A DNA stretch of 64,000 nt from contig NW_027469180.1 in NCBI RefSeq assembly GCF_051020765.1, forward strand, positions 62,001 to 126,000. The letters run 5' to 3'. Of this stretch, positions 1-13,157 are shown in pieces (position 1 is the first letter of the stretch; the number at the start of each line of letters is the position of its first letter). The notes beneath the pieces were generated by a model. It ran no database searches and was not told the origin of the DNA. It saw nothing but the letters and a program-made list of their open reading frames with translations. This DNA is from Lasioglossum baleicum (taxonomy: Eukaryota; Arthropoda; Insecta; Hymenoptera; Halictidae). The position numbers and the translations under genes are program-made.

Positions 1-3000
1 GAACGTTACCACCTTCTTTGAGAGACGAACGGCAAGCTCAATTGCTTCACCTTATCCTGTGATTCCAAGAGTCATAGCAAGTATTCCGGGAGTAAGTCCG
101 CTGATAACTATTGGCAATAGACATATCAATCCGCCGTGTGTATATTAAAGTAGAGAGTCAATCCCTCGGAGAATATTATCAATTGATTTAAAATCCTTCC
201 TTTTCCGAATACCATACCTTGTTTGAACCTAACCTGCAGCATCGAGTATATATATTTCTGTTCAGAGAAACGTATTAGTACACATTTTAATGATGGGCTC
301 CATATTTACATGTATGAATAGAAAAATCGTGAGTAAATCCATTCGAGAACGTTACCACCCTCTTTGTGTCTAGGACAGATAGTTCAACAACTTCAATCCT
401 GTGATTCTCAGAGTCAAATTAGGAAATCCGTGTGTAAATCCCCTGGACAGAATTGGCAATATATAACTCAATTCGCGGAGTGAATATTAAAATATAGCGT
501 AACGCCGTGTAAGAACGTTACTAATTGCTATAAAGTAAAACGTTTTACCGATGGCCGTACCTTCTGCAAACCTCACGGGCTTCATTGAGAGAATAACGTC
601 GTGTTCGGAATATCAAATTAGTAAACATTTTAGTGACGGGGACCATAACTTCATTATGAATAAGATGGTCTAGGGTCAAACCATTCGAGAACGCTGACAC
701 TTTCTGTTAGAGACGAACCGCTAAGTCAATAGGTTCGTCTATTCAGTGATCCGATAGACAAATGAGGTATTCCTAGAGTCGACACGCTGAATCGTAGTGA
801 CAATTGACACCTTAATTCAAGGTTTGAAAATAAAGTAAAGCGTCAAACCGTTTGAGAGCATTGCCAATTGGTATAAAGTCGAACACGTTACCGATGGCCT
901 TAGCGTCCGAGAAGCTACCCCGACGTATCGAGAGTATAGCTACGAGGTTAGGGGAACACATTAGTATACAATTTAGTGACGGCACCTTAAATTCATGCAT
1001 GATTTAGAAGTTCGAGGGTCAAATCGCTCGAGAACGTTACCAACTTCTGTGAGAGACGAACGTTTAAGTCAATAGCTCCCATATCCTGTTATTCGGAAAG
1101 TAAAACCAGGTATTCTGGGAGTATGTCCGCTGAATAATTTTGCCAATAGACTCCTTCATTCACGGTTTGAATAAAAAAGTAAAGCGCCAAACCGCTTGCG
1201 AGCGTTACCAACTGGTATAATGTCGATCGCTTGACTGAAGGCCATACGCAGCGCGAACCTCATGGGCTTCACCGAGAGTATAAGTCAGTGTTCACGGGAA
1301 AAAATTAGTATTCAATTCAGTAACCGGAACAATAGCTTCATGTCCGTATTAGATGATCGAGGGGAAAACATCTCGAGAACGATGTCACCTTCTGTGAGAG
1401 ACATACGTCTATGACAATAGCTTCACCCACCCTTCGATGCCGAGAATCAAAGCCGGTATTCCGGAAGAGAATCCGGTGAACATTGCTGGCAATGCACATC
1501 ATAGTTCACGGTTTGAATAACAAAGTAGAGAGGCAAGCAATCGGATAACATAAACAGATGCTATAAAGTCATACTTTTTATCGAGTACCTTAACTTCCGA
1601 GAACATAACCCCTTGTAGCGAATGTCTTGCTCAGTGCTCACGTAAACAAACTAGTAGACATTTTAGCGGACGGAGACTGTAATTTCATGTCTGAATAGCA
1701 AAATCGATAGTCAAACCACGCAAGGGTGTTACCACTTCCTTTTTGGATTCAAACGGCTAAGTTAGTAGCTTCACGTATCCTAGGATTCCTAGACAAACTA
1801 AGTACTCCGGGTGTTAATTCGCTGAAAGGTATTGGCGATAGACACCTTAATTGAGGGCTTATTTTTATAGTAGGGATGCTAGCTACCGGAGAAGATTTCT
1901 CTTTACACTCGTTGCCGAGTAACTTACCTCCCGTGAATCAAACTCACTGTATCGAGAGTATAACATTATGTTCAGAGAAACAAACGAGTATACATTATAG
2001 TGACGAGCCCCTTAGTTTCATGTATAAATTAGAGGATCAAGTGTCGAGCCTTCCGTGAATGTAACCACCCTCTATGGGAGTCGAAAGTCTACGTCAATAG
2101 CTTCGCACATGCTGTGATTCGGAGAGACAAGCCAGGTATGCCGTTAGTAAATCCACCGAAGTGTTTTGGTAATAGACGTCTTAATTCACGGTTTCAACAT
2201 CAAAGTATTACCAACAGTTTGAGAGCGTTGCCAATTGGTGTAAAGTCAATTGCTTTACAGCAGGGCTTAGCTTCCGCAATCCTCACCGGCATCGTGGACA
2301 GCATTACTTCGTGTTTAGAGAAAGAAACTAGTATTCAATTCAGTGACGGGCACCTTGATATCACGCATGAATTAGAATATAAGGTCTCAAACGTTTCGAG
2401 AACGTCACCACCATCTGTGAGAGTCAAACGGCTAAGACAACAGCTTCACATATTCTCTGGTTCCGAGAGACTAACCAGGTACTCGTGGAGTAAATCCGCT
2501 GACCAGTATTGGCAATTGGTGCCTTAACTCAAGGTTTTAATGTTAAATTGGAGAGTCATGCCGTTGTAGAAATTTGCCCATTGGTATGCTGTTAAACTTT
2601 TTACCGTATACCTTACCCTCCTAGAACATAACCCGCTGCAGCAACTGTCTTGCTTAGTGTTCACGGAAAACATTATTAGGCTCATTAGCAGACGGACGCT
2701 TTAATAGCTAGTATCAATAGGAAGATAGAGGGTCAAATCGTCCGAGAACGTTACCACCTCCTTTGATAGTCGCATGGTTAATGCAATAGCTTCACATCTC
2801 CAGTGAATTCGAGAGATAAACCATGTATTCCGGGAGAAAATCCGCTGAACAGTATTGGCAATAGACAACCTTAACTCGAGGTATTGAAACTAAAATATGG
2901 CGGCAAATCGTAGGAGAATTTCACCAACTCGTATGACGACAAACTTGTTTCAGCACACCAAACTTTCCGCGAGCCAAACCAGGTGTATCGAAGATATAAC

Positions 3001-5445
3001 TACGATTTCACAGTAGAAAATTTTTATTCATTTTAGCGACGGGCACGTCTATCTCAAGATTGAATAATGAGATCGGGAGTCAATCAGGTCGAGAACGTTA
3101 TCGCCTTTTTTGAGAGTCGCATAGCTAAGTCACTACCTTCACCGATTCTGTTATTCCGGCAGTCAAACCAGGTATTGCGGATGTAAATACGCTGTGCAGT
3201 ATTGGCAATAGACACCTTAATTCACGTCTTGAATATTAAAATAAGCGTCAAGCTATTTAAGAACGTTACTAATTGCCAGAAGTCATACGGTTTACCGAAC
3301 ACCATACCCTCCGAAAAACAACTCCGCTGTATCAAGAGTACAACTTCGTATTCATTGAAAGAAATTAGTATTCCTTTAAGTGACGGGCACGTTAACGTCA
3401 TGTATCAATTAGAACATCGATGGTCAAGCCTTTGGAGCACGATACCACTCTATTTGAGATTCGAACCGATAAGCCAATAGCTCCACCTATGCTGTGATTC
3501 CGAGCGTGAAACCAGGTATTCCGGGAGTTAATCCACCGAATAGTATTGGCAATAGACACATGAATTCCCGGCATGAGCATTAAAATAGGAATGAAAATCG
3601 CCGGAGAACGATACGTATTGGTATGCAGTCGTACTCTTTACCGCAAGCCTTACCTTCGATGCAGCTAACCTACCATATCGAGTGTATAACTTCGTCTTCA
3701 GAGAAACACATTTGTATACATTTACGAGATGGGATCCATAGTTTCAAGTATAAAATATAAAATCGAGTGTCATACCGATCCAGAACGTTGCCACGTTCTT
3801 TGAGAGACACACAGTAATGTCGTCAGCATCACCTATCCTGTTATTCCGCGAGTCGAATCAGGTATTCAGGTGTAAATGCGCAGAGCTGTGTTGACAATAG
3901 GCACCTTAATTCATGGTTTGAATATTCAATTAGATCGTGAAACCGTTGTAGAACGTTACCAATTGCTGTGAAGTCCAACGTTCTACCGAAGACCTTGCCG
4001 CCCGATGAAATAATCCGCTATATCGATAGTACAACTTCGTGGTCAGGGAAAGAAATCGGTGTTCATTTCAGTGACGTGCACCATAACTTCATGTATGTAT
4101 AAGAAGTTCGAATGGTACACCGATCGACATCGTTACCACCTTCTATAGGAGTCGAACGGCCAAGACTACAACTACACCTGTCCTGTTCTATCGAGAGTCA
4201 ACCGGGGGATACCGAGAGTTAATCCGCTAACCAGTATTAGCAACACATTTAATTCACTGTATCAATACTAACGTAAAGGGCCAAACAGTTGTAGATCGAT
4301 ACCTATTCGGATAGAGTCAAATATTTTACAGAAGGCCTTACCTTCCGAGTACCACACCCGCTGCATCGAGAGTATAATATAGGGCTCAGGGAAATGAATC
4401 ATTATACTTTTCAATGACAGGCACCATAACTTCATGTACGAATTAGGAGATCGAGGGTACAAAGCGTTGCAGAGCTTCATCAGGTTCGCTGAGAGTCGAA
4501 CGGCGAAGACAATAGCTTTTGCTATCCTGTGATGCCAAAAGTTAATTCAGGTATTCGGGGAGTAAATCCGCTGACAGTATTGGCAATACACAGCATAAAT
4601 GGCGGTTTGATATTAAAGTAGTTCGTCAAACCGTTGGATACCGTTACCAATTGGTATAAAGTCAAACGTTTTTCCGAAGGCCTTTCCTTCCACGAACTTC
4701 ACCCGCTTCACGAGAGTATAAATTGGTCTTCAGACAAAGATATTAGTATTCATTTCGGTATCGGGAACCTTAACTTCATGTATGAATTACAAGATCGAGT
4801 GACAAACTGTTCGATATGGTTACCACCATCTTTGCGAGTCGAACGGCTAAGTCAATATGTTCGCCTATCCTGTGACTCCGAGAGTCAAACCAGGTACCAC
4901 AGAATTAAATACACTGTGCAGTACTGGCAATAGACACCATAATACACGGTATGAATATTAAAGCAGACCGTCATACTGTTGCAGAACGTTTCCTATTGTT
5001 ATAGTGTCAAACTTTCTACCGAAAGCCATCCTTTCCGAGAAGCTAACCCGCCGTAACGGGAGCATATGTTCGTGCTGAGAGAAACACATTTGTATACATT
5101 TTAGTGATGGACACCATAATGTCATGTATGAATTACAAAATCAAGGGATAATCCGATCGAGAACGTTACCAACGTCTTTGAGATTCGAACAGTTATGTCA
5201 ATAGCTTAACATATCCTGCGGTTCCGAGATTAAAACCAGGCACTCCGGCATTAAATCCGCTGAAAAAGTATTGGCAATAGACATATTAATTCACGCTTTG
5301 AATATTAACATCGCACCTCAAATCTTTGTAGAACGTTACCTATTCGTGTGGCGTCAAACATTTTGCCGAAGGCCATACGTTCCGAGAAGCCCAACCCGCT
5401 TCAGCAAGTGTATTGCTCAGTGTTCAAGGAAGAAAATTAGTAGCA
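1..5445 (+). repeat. Sat-A tandem array, plus orientation, block 1
   Basis: This block is a head-to-tail array of a noncoding monomer of about 346 bp. The landmark gagaacgttaccacc recurs near 1030, 1377, 1721, 2050, 2397, 2745 and 3091. Each monomer has two related halves: both contain a form of gtcaaaccgtt-gagaacgttacca and both end in a form of caccttaatt-c-tgaat. Half A continues through ggctaagtcaatagcttcacc and the second half through accaattggtataaagtca. Monomers differ from one another at roughly one base in five by eye, so the array is old or poorly homogenised. No open reading frame exceeds about 140 codons and none resembles a known protein family. The array starts outside the window and stops at about 5,445, where orientation flips with no spacer. 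Confidence 0.93.
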
Positions 5446-8400
5446 TCTACACCAGGAATACAAGGTTTGACTCTTAGAATATTGGAATAGGTCAACTTAG
5501 CCGCTTGACTTTCATAGGTTGTGGTAATGTTCTCGAAATGTTTGACCCTCGATTATGCTACTCATGCATGAAAATAAGGTTTCCGTGCGATAAAATGAAC
5601 ACAAATTTGTTTCTCTGGATACGAAGTTTTACTCACGGTACAGCGTAATAGGTTCTCAGAGGGTAAGGTTTTCGGTAAGACTTTTGTCATTATGCCAGTA
5701 GGTAACGATCTACAAGGCTTGGACTCTGTAGCTCAATATTAAAACCGTGAATTAGGGCGTCCATTGCCAATAGTGTGCAGCGGAATGACTCCCGTAATGC
5801 ATGGTTTAACTATCGGAATAACAGGGTAGGAGAAGCTATTTACATAGTAGTTCGCTTCTCACAGAAGGTTGCATCGTTCTCGCGTAGATTGACTCTCGAC
5901 CTCCTAATTCATACACGAAGTTAAGATGCCCGTCACTGAAATGAACACTAATTTCCAGTTCTGAAGTCGAAGGTTTACTATATATGAAGTTGGTGAGGTT
6001 CGCGGATCGTAGGACCTGGTGTAAAACGTTTTACATTATACCAATTGGTAACGCCCTCAAACGGTTTGACACAATACATTGATATTCACACCGCCAATTA
6101 TGGTGTCTATTGCCAATACTTGACACGGAAATTACTGCCGGAGTACTTGGTTTGATCCTCGGAATTACAGGATACGTGAAGCTATTGCCTGTGCTGATCG
6201 ACTCTCAGAGACGGTGGTAACGTTCCCGAACAGTTTGACCCTTGATCTACTATTTTATAAATGAAATGATGGCGTTCGTCACTGAAAAGAAGACTAATTT
6301 CTTTCCCTGAACATATAGTTATACTCTCGAAACGGCGGGTTTGCTTCTCCGAAGGTAAGGCCATCGGTAAAATGTTTGACTTTATAGCAATTGGCAACGC
6401 TCAAAAACGGTTCCACGGTATACGTTAGTATTCGGACCGTGAATTATGGTGTCAATAGCCAATACTGATCAGCGGATTTCCTCCCGGATTAGCTGGTATA
6501 CCTCCCCTCTATCACAGGATATGTGAAGCTATTGACTCAGCCGTTCGTCTCTCACAGAAAGTGGCAACGTTCTCGTACGGTTTGACCCTCGTTCTTCTAA
6601 TTCATATATGGAATTAAGACGCCCGCCTCTGAATTGATTACTAATATCTTTCTCGGATCACGAGGTTCCACTGTCGATGACGCTGGTGAGTTTCGCGGAA
6701 GGTAAGTTCTTCGGAAAAACGTTTTACTTTATCGCAATTGACAGCGTTCTCAACTTGTGTAACGCCGTATTTTAATATCCAAACCGTGAATTAAGGTGTC
6801 AGTTGCCAACGCTCTTCAGCGATTTACAACCGGATTACCTGATATGACTCTCGTATTCACGGCGTGGGTGAAACTATTCACTTAGCCGCTCGAACATCAA
6901 AGAGGGAGGTAACGTTCTCGAAAGGTTTGACCGTCGACCTTCGAATTTATTCTTGAAACTCAGGTGCCCGTAGTTAAACTTGAGAGTAATTTGTTCCACT
7001 GAACACCATGTTACACTCTTGGTATAGAGTGACAGATTCACTGCAGGTTAGGCTTTCGGTAAAATGGTTGACTCGATTCAAATTGGTAACGTTCTCAAAT
7101 GGTTTGGCGCTGTAGTTTAGAATTCGAATCGTGAATTAAGGTGTCTATTGCCATTACTGTCCATCGGATTAACTCCTGGAATACCAGCCTTGACTTTCGA
7201 AATCACAAGCGTAGGTGAAGCTATTGACGCAGCAATTCGATTCATCTAGGTGTTAACGAACTCGAATGTAAAATAATTTTTTTCTCTGAACACGAAGTTA
7301 TACTCTCGATGGAGCGGGTGAAGTTCGGGGAATGTACGGCCTTCAGTGAAAAGGTAGACTCTATACCACCTATAGGTAACGTTGTACAAATGTGTGATAC
7401 TGTACTTTAATATTTATACCGGGAAGTTGGGTATGAATACTGATACTATACAGCGGACTAACTCCCAGTATACCTGGTTTGACTCTCGGGATCATAGGAC
7501 ACATTAGGCTATTGAATAAGCCGTTCGACTCCCAAAGTAGGTGGTATCGTCTTCTAACGGTTTGACTATCCATTTTGCAGTTTATACATGAAAATGTGGT
7601 TCCAGTCTGCTATCATGTCTACTAATTTGTTTTTGTGAACATTAGGATTGACACTCGCTAAAGCGTTTATGTTCAAGGAGGGTTATCTATTCGGTAAAAA
7701 GAATGACTCTATAGCAATTGATAATATTCTCCGACGGAATGAACTTCTGCTGTAACATTCATACCGTGTATTAAGGTGCCCACTACCAATACTGTTCAGT
7801 GGATTTACTCCCGGAATACGTGGTTTGGCTCTTGGAATCATGAAATACGTGAAGCTATTGACGTAGCCGTTCGTCTCACAAAGAAGGTGGTAAAGTTCTC
7901 GAACGGTTTGAATCTCATTCTCCTAATTCATATATGAAATTAAGAGGCTCGTCACTAAAATGTACATTAACAAGCTTCTCTGAAGACGTATTTATACTCT
8001 CGATACAGCGTATAAGCTTCTCAGAAGTTAAGGCTGTCGTGAAGAAGTATAACTCTATAACTGTACGTAACGATCTCCCTCGGTTTGACTCTCTACACAA
8101 TTATTCATACCGCGTATTTAGGTGTCTACTGCCGAAACTGTTCCGAGGATTTACTCCCGGAATACCTGGTTTGACTCTCGGATTCGCAGAATAAGTCATG
8201 CAATTCACGTAGCTGTGCGAATCACAAAGAGGGTGGTAGTGTTCTGACGCGGTTTGCCCCTCGATCGTCTAATTCACTCATGAAATTAAGGTATGTGTCA
8301 CTAAAATTCATACTAATTTGTGTCTCTGAGTACGTAGTTATATCCTCGATATAGCGAGCGGAATAGGTTTCCGGAAGGTAAGATATCCGGTGAGAAGATT

Positions 8401-11400
8401 GACATTCTACAAATTGCTATTTTTCTCCAACGGTTTCTCCCTATAGTTTATTATTTATACCGTGGAATAGGGTACCTATTGCCAATACTCTTCATCGTAT
8501 TCACTCCCGGAATACCCGGTTTGATCCTCACAAACATAGGACAGGTGTAGCTATTTAATGGAAGCCCGACTCTCAGAAGATGGCATCGTTCTCGCAAGTT
8601 TTGACACTCGATCCTCTTGTTGATACATTAAAATAGTGTGTCTGTCTGCTAAAATGCCTACTCATTTCTTCCTGTGAAAACTATGTAAGACAATTGCTAC
8701 AGCGCATTGCGTTCCTAGAAGGAAATGTGTCGGGTAAAATTAATGGCATTATACCAATTGGTAACGTTCTCCTACGGCTTGACTCTCTGCTTTAATTTCC
8801 TATCGTGAATTAGCGTATGGATTGCCAATAATATTCAGCAGATATCCACGGAACCTCTGTTTGGCCTCTCAGAATCACGCGATAGGTGATGCTATTGACC
8901 TAGCCGTTCGAGTTTCAAAGAGGTTGGTAACGTTCTCGATCGGTTTGACCATCGACCTTCTAATACATACATGAAATTATGGCGCTCGTCACTGAAAGGA
9001 TGATTCATTTATTTCCCTGGAAATAAGTTATTCCCTCGAAACGGCTGGTTAGCTACTCCGAAGGTAAGGCTTTCTGAAAAACGTTTGTCTTTATAGCAAT
9101 TGGTAACGTTCTCAAACGGTTTAGCGCTCCACTATAATATTCAAACCGCGTATTAATGTATCCATTGCCAATACTTTTCTGCGGACTTACTCCTGGAATG
9201 CCTGGTTATACTCTCGGAATCCCTGGAGATGTGAAGCTATTGACTTAGCCGTTCGTGTCTCGCAGAAGGTGTCAACGATCTCGAACGGCATAACGCTCTA
9301 TCTTCAAATTCGAACATGAAGTTAATGCCCCTTCACTGAAATGAAAACTAATTTCTTTCTCTGAAAACGAAGCTATTCTCTTGATATGGCGGTTAGTTTT
9401 TCGGAGGGTAAGGTCCTCGGTAAGATTCTTGACTCTATATCAATTCGTAACGATATACACCGTTTTGACGGTCTGCCTTAAATATTCAACTGTATTGGCA
9501 ATAGATACATTAAATAACGGTTTGAATACTAATGCACTGTTCAGCGGATTTTCTCCTGGAATACCAGGTTTGATCTCGGAGCCACAAGTAGAGGTGAAGA
9601 TATTGACTCTGCTGTTCGAGTCTGGACGACGGTGGTAACGTTCTCGAAAGGTTTGACACAAGATATTCTGATTGATACATGAAATTACGGTGCCGTCGCC
9701 TAAATATGTTACTGGTTCGTTGCTTTGAAAACGGTTTTACACTCTAAGAACAGCGGTTAAGCTTCCTGACGGTAAGGCCATCGAAAAAATTTTTGATTTT
9801 GTACCAATTGGCAATGCTCTAAAGTGGTTTGACGCCGTACTTTAGCATTTTAACCGTGATTTAAGGTGTCAATTGCCAATAATCTTTCGCGGTTTTACTC
9901 TCGGAATACCTGGTTTGACTTTCGCAATCGCTGGATTGGAGAAGCTATTGACTTAGCCGTCCATCTCTCAAGGATGGTGGTAACGATCGTGAGCTGTTTG
10001 ACTCTCAGTCCATTAATACAAACAAGAACTTATTGTGCACGACACTAAGATGTATATTAATTTGTATCTATGAACACTAAGTTATACTCTCCAAACGGCG
10101 CGTTAGCTTCTTGGACGGTAAGGCATTTGGTAAAGTGTTTGACTTTGTATCAATTAAGTAACTCTCTCACGAGGTAGGACGCAACCATTTAAAATTCACT
10201 CCGCGAGTTAAGGTATCTATTGCCAATACTTTTAAGTAAATTTAATCCCGGAATACCTTGTTTGATACTCGGAAAGACAGGATGGGTGTAGCTATTGACA
10301 TAGCGGTTCGTCTCTCATGGAAGGCTGTAAAGATTCCGAACGGTTTGACCATCGATCTTCTAATTCATACATGAAGTTATGGTCCCCGTCAATCAAATGT
10401 ATACGAATTTGTTTCGCATGTCACGAAGTTATACTCTCGATACTGCGGGATAAGCACTCGGAAGCTAACGTATTCAGTAAGAGGATTGACTTTGGAACAA
10501 TTGGTAAATATTCTCCGTCAATTTGACACCCCACTTTAATGTTCATGCCGAAAATTTAGGTGTCTACTGCCATTGCTGTAAAGCGGATGTACTCCTGGTA
10601 TTCCTGGTTTTACTTTCGAAATCACAAATGTAGGTGAAGCTGTTGACTTAACCGTTCGAATTCCAAAGAGAGTGGATACGTACTCGAAGTGTTTCATTGC
10701 CGATTATTTTTTTCATACATGAAAATAAGGTACCCGCCTGCTAAAATGACTACTGACTTGTTTCTGTGTGGACTCAGCATGACACTCGCTACAGCGTGTT
10801 AGCTTCTTGGAAGGCAAGGTATCCGGTAAAAAGAATTACTATATACGAATTGCTAATGTTCTTCTAAGGCTTGACTCCCTACATTAATATTCATACGGTG
10901 AATTAGTGTCTCTATTGCCAACACTCTTCAGCAAATTTACTCTAGGGCACCTGATTTGTCACTCGGAATCACAGGATACGTGTAGCTATTGTCTTAACTG
11001 TGCGACTCTAAGAAATGGTTGTAACTTTCTCAAACCGTATGACTTTCGGTCTTCTTATTCATACATGATATTAAGGTGCCCGTCAGAAAAATGTGTAATC
11101 ATTTGCTTCTCCGAAAACGATGTCATATTCTCGATACAGCTGGTTATCAACGCGGATGGTAAGGCCTACTATCAAAAGTTTGTCTGCATACCTATAAATA
11201 TCGTTCATCATCCGATTGACACTCTATTTTAATATTATAGCCGGGAATAAAGGTGTTGAGTTCCAATTTAGTACAAGGGATTTACTCGCGGTATATCTGG
11301 TTGGCCTCTCAGTATCACAGTATCGTTGATGCTTATAACTTAGCCGCTCGAATCTCAAAGATGGTCTTATCGTTCTCGAACTGCTTGACCCTCTATTTTC

Positions 11401-13157
11401 AGATTCATACATGATCTTAAGATCTCCGTCACTTATATCGATACTACGTTCTTTCTCTGAACACCAAGTCATATCCACGAAACCGCGAGTTGTGTTCTCA
11501 GAAAGTAAGGTACCCGGTACGGAGTATGTCGTTATATCGATTGGTAACGTTCTCAAACGGCTTGACACTCGACTTTGATATACAAACTGTGTATTAAGGT
11601 ATCCATTGCCAATACTATTCAGCGGATGTACTCCTGCGATACCAGGTCTTGCGTACGGAAACCCAGAATAGGTGTAGCTATTGAATAAGCCTCTCGACGC
11701 TCTAAGATGGTGTTGTCGTTCTGTAACGATTTGTCCCTCGATATTCTAATTCATACTCGAAGTTAAGGTGCACGTCACTGAAATGAATAATAATTTCTTT
11801 CTTTGGAAACGCTTTTATGCTCTCGTTGCAGCGGGTCAGGATACCGGAAGGTAAGGCCATCGGTAAGACGTTAGACTTTATACAAATCGATAACGTTCTT
11901 CAACGATTTGACGATCTGCTTTAACATTGATACCTAAAATTAATGTGTCTACTGCCACTACTGTTCAGTGGATTTTCTCCCGGTATACCTGGTTTGACTC
12001 TCGTAATCAAAGGATTGGGAATGGTATTGAATTAGCCGTTAGACTCTCAGACAGGGCGGTGAAGATCTCGAACGGTGTGACCATGGACCTTCTAATTCAT
12101 ACATCAAATTGATGTGCACATCACTATAATGTATACTAATTCGCTTCGTAGATCACGAAGTTTAACTCTCGATAGAGCGGGATACGCTCTCGGACGGTAA
12201 CGTATTCTGTAAAAAGAACGACTTTATAACAATTGGTAATATTCGCCGACGATTTGACACTCGACCTTCAGTTTTATACACAAATGCATACAAATTTGTT
12301 TCTCTGAGCACGTTTTATACTCTAGCTACAGCGGATGTTGTTTCTTGAAAGGGAAAACCTTCTGTCTAAGCTTCGACTACATACCAAGTGCTATGGTTCT
12401 CGTAAGGTTTCACTCTCGATATCAATATTCGTACCGTCAATTAAGATGCCCATTGATAGTACTGCACAATTGATTGATTTCCGAAATGGCTGGCACGACC
12501 ATCGGATAACATGATACATGAAACCATTGACTTAGACCGTCGGTTCTGAAAGAAGATGGTATGGTTCTCGAACGCATTGATTCCGGATTTTCCTAATTAT
12601 ACATGCAACTACGTTGACCGTCTGATAAAATATCTAGTAACCCGCTGTCTTGAAGACTGCAGTAGACAATCGCTAGTTCGGTGCTGGTTCTAGTAGGATA
12701 AGTTATTCGATAAAACGTTTGACTTTGTACCAGACGGAATCGTTCTCGAAAGGATTGACGCTCTACTTTAATATTGAAACCGTGAATTAAGTTGTCAATT
12801 TCCAATACTTTTCAGCGGACTTACTCTCGGATTACGTACATTGCCTCTGGGAATCACTGGCTAGGTGAAGTTATTGAAATAGAAGTACGACTCTAGAAGA
12901 AGGAGGTAACGTTCTCGCACAGTTTGACCATCGATATTCCAATTCATGCTTGAATCAAAGGTGCTGTCATTAAATTGTATACTAATGTGATTCTCTAAAC
13001 ATGTAGCTGTTCTCTCGATATAGCGTGTTAGCTCCTCGGACGGCAAGGGATTCGGCAAAACGTTTGACATTATAGAAATGGGGACGGTTCTGAAACCGTT
13101 TGATGTTCTACTTTAATATTCAAACCGTGAATAAAGGTGTCTACTCTCAATACCCTT
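5446..13157 (-). repeat. Sat-A tandem array, minus orientation, block 2
   Basis: This is the same 346-bp satellite read on the opposite strand: landmarks appear as ggtggtaacgttctc, ggaatacctggtttgactctcgg and ggtgtctattgccaatact. The left switch is abrupt: aacaaattagta of a plus monomer runs straight into accaggaata of a minus monomer. Two monomer types are visible. The common one reads gaacacgaagttatactctcgatac. A rarer one reads acactaagcatgacactcgctac, at about 7,641, 8,681 and 10,772, which are 3 and 6 monomers apart. That spacing suggests an old higher-order arrangement. No gene is supported in the block. Confidence 0.92.

Noticed and set aside
2114..2527. Open frame of 137 codons in Sat-A, one of the two longest in the satellite
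   Set aside because: It spans satellite monomers, recurs in broken form in neighbouring copies, lacks any recognisable domain and is what a low-stop ancestral repeat gives by chance.
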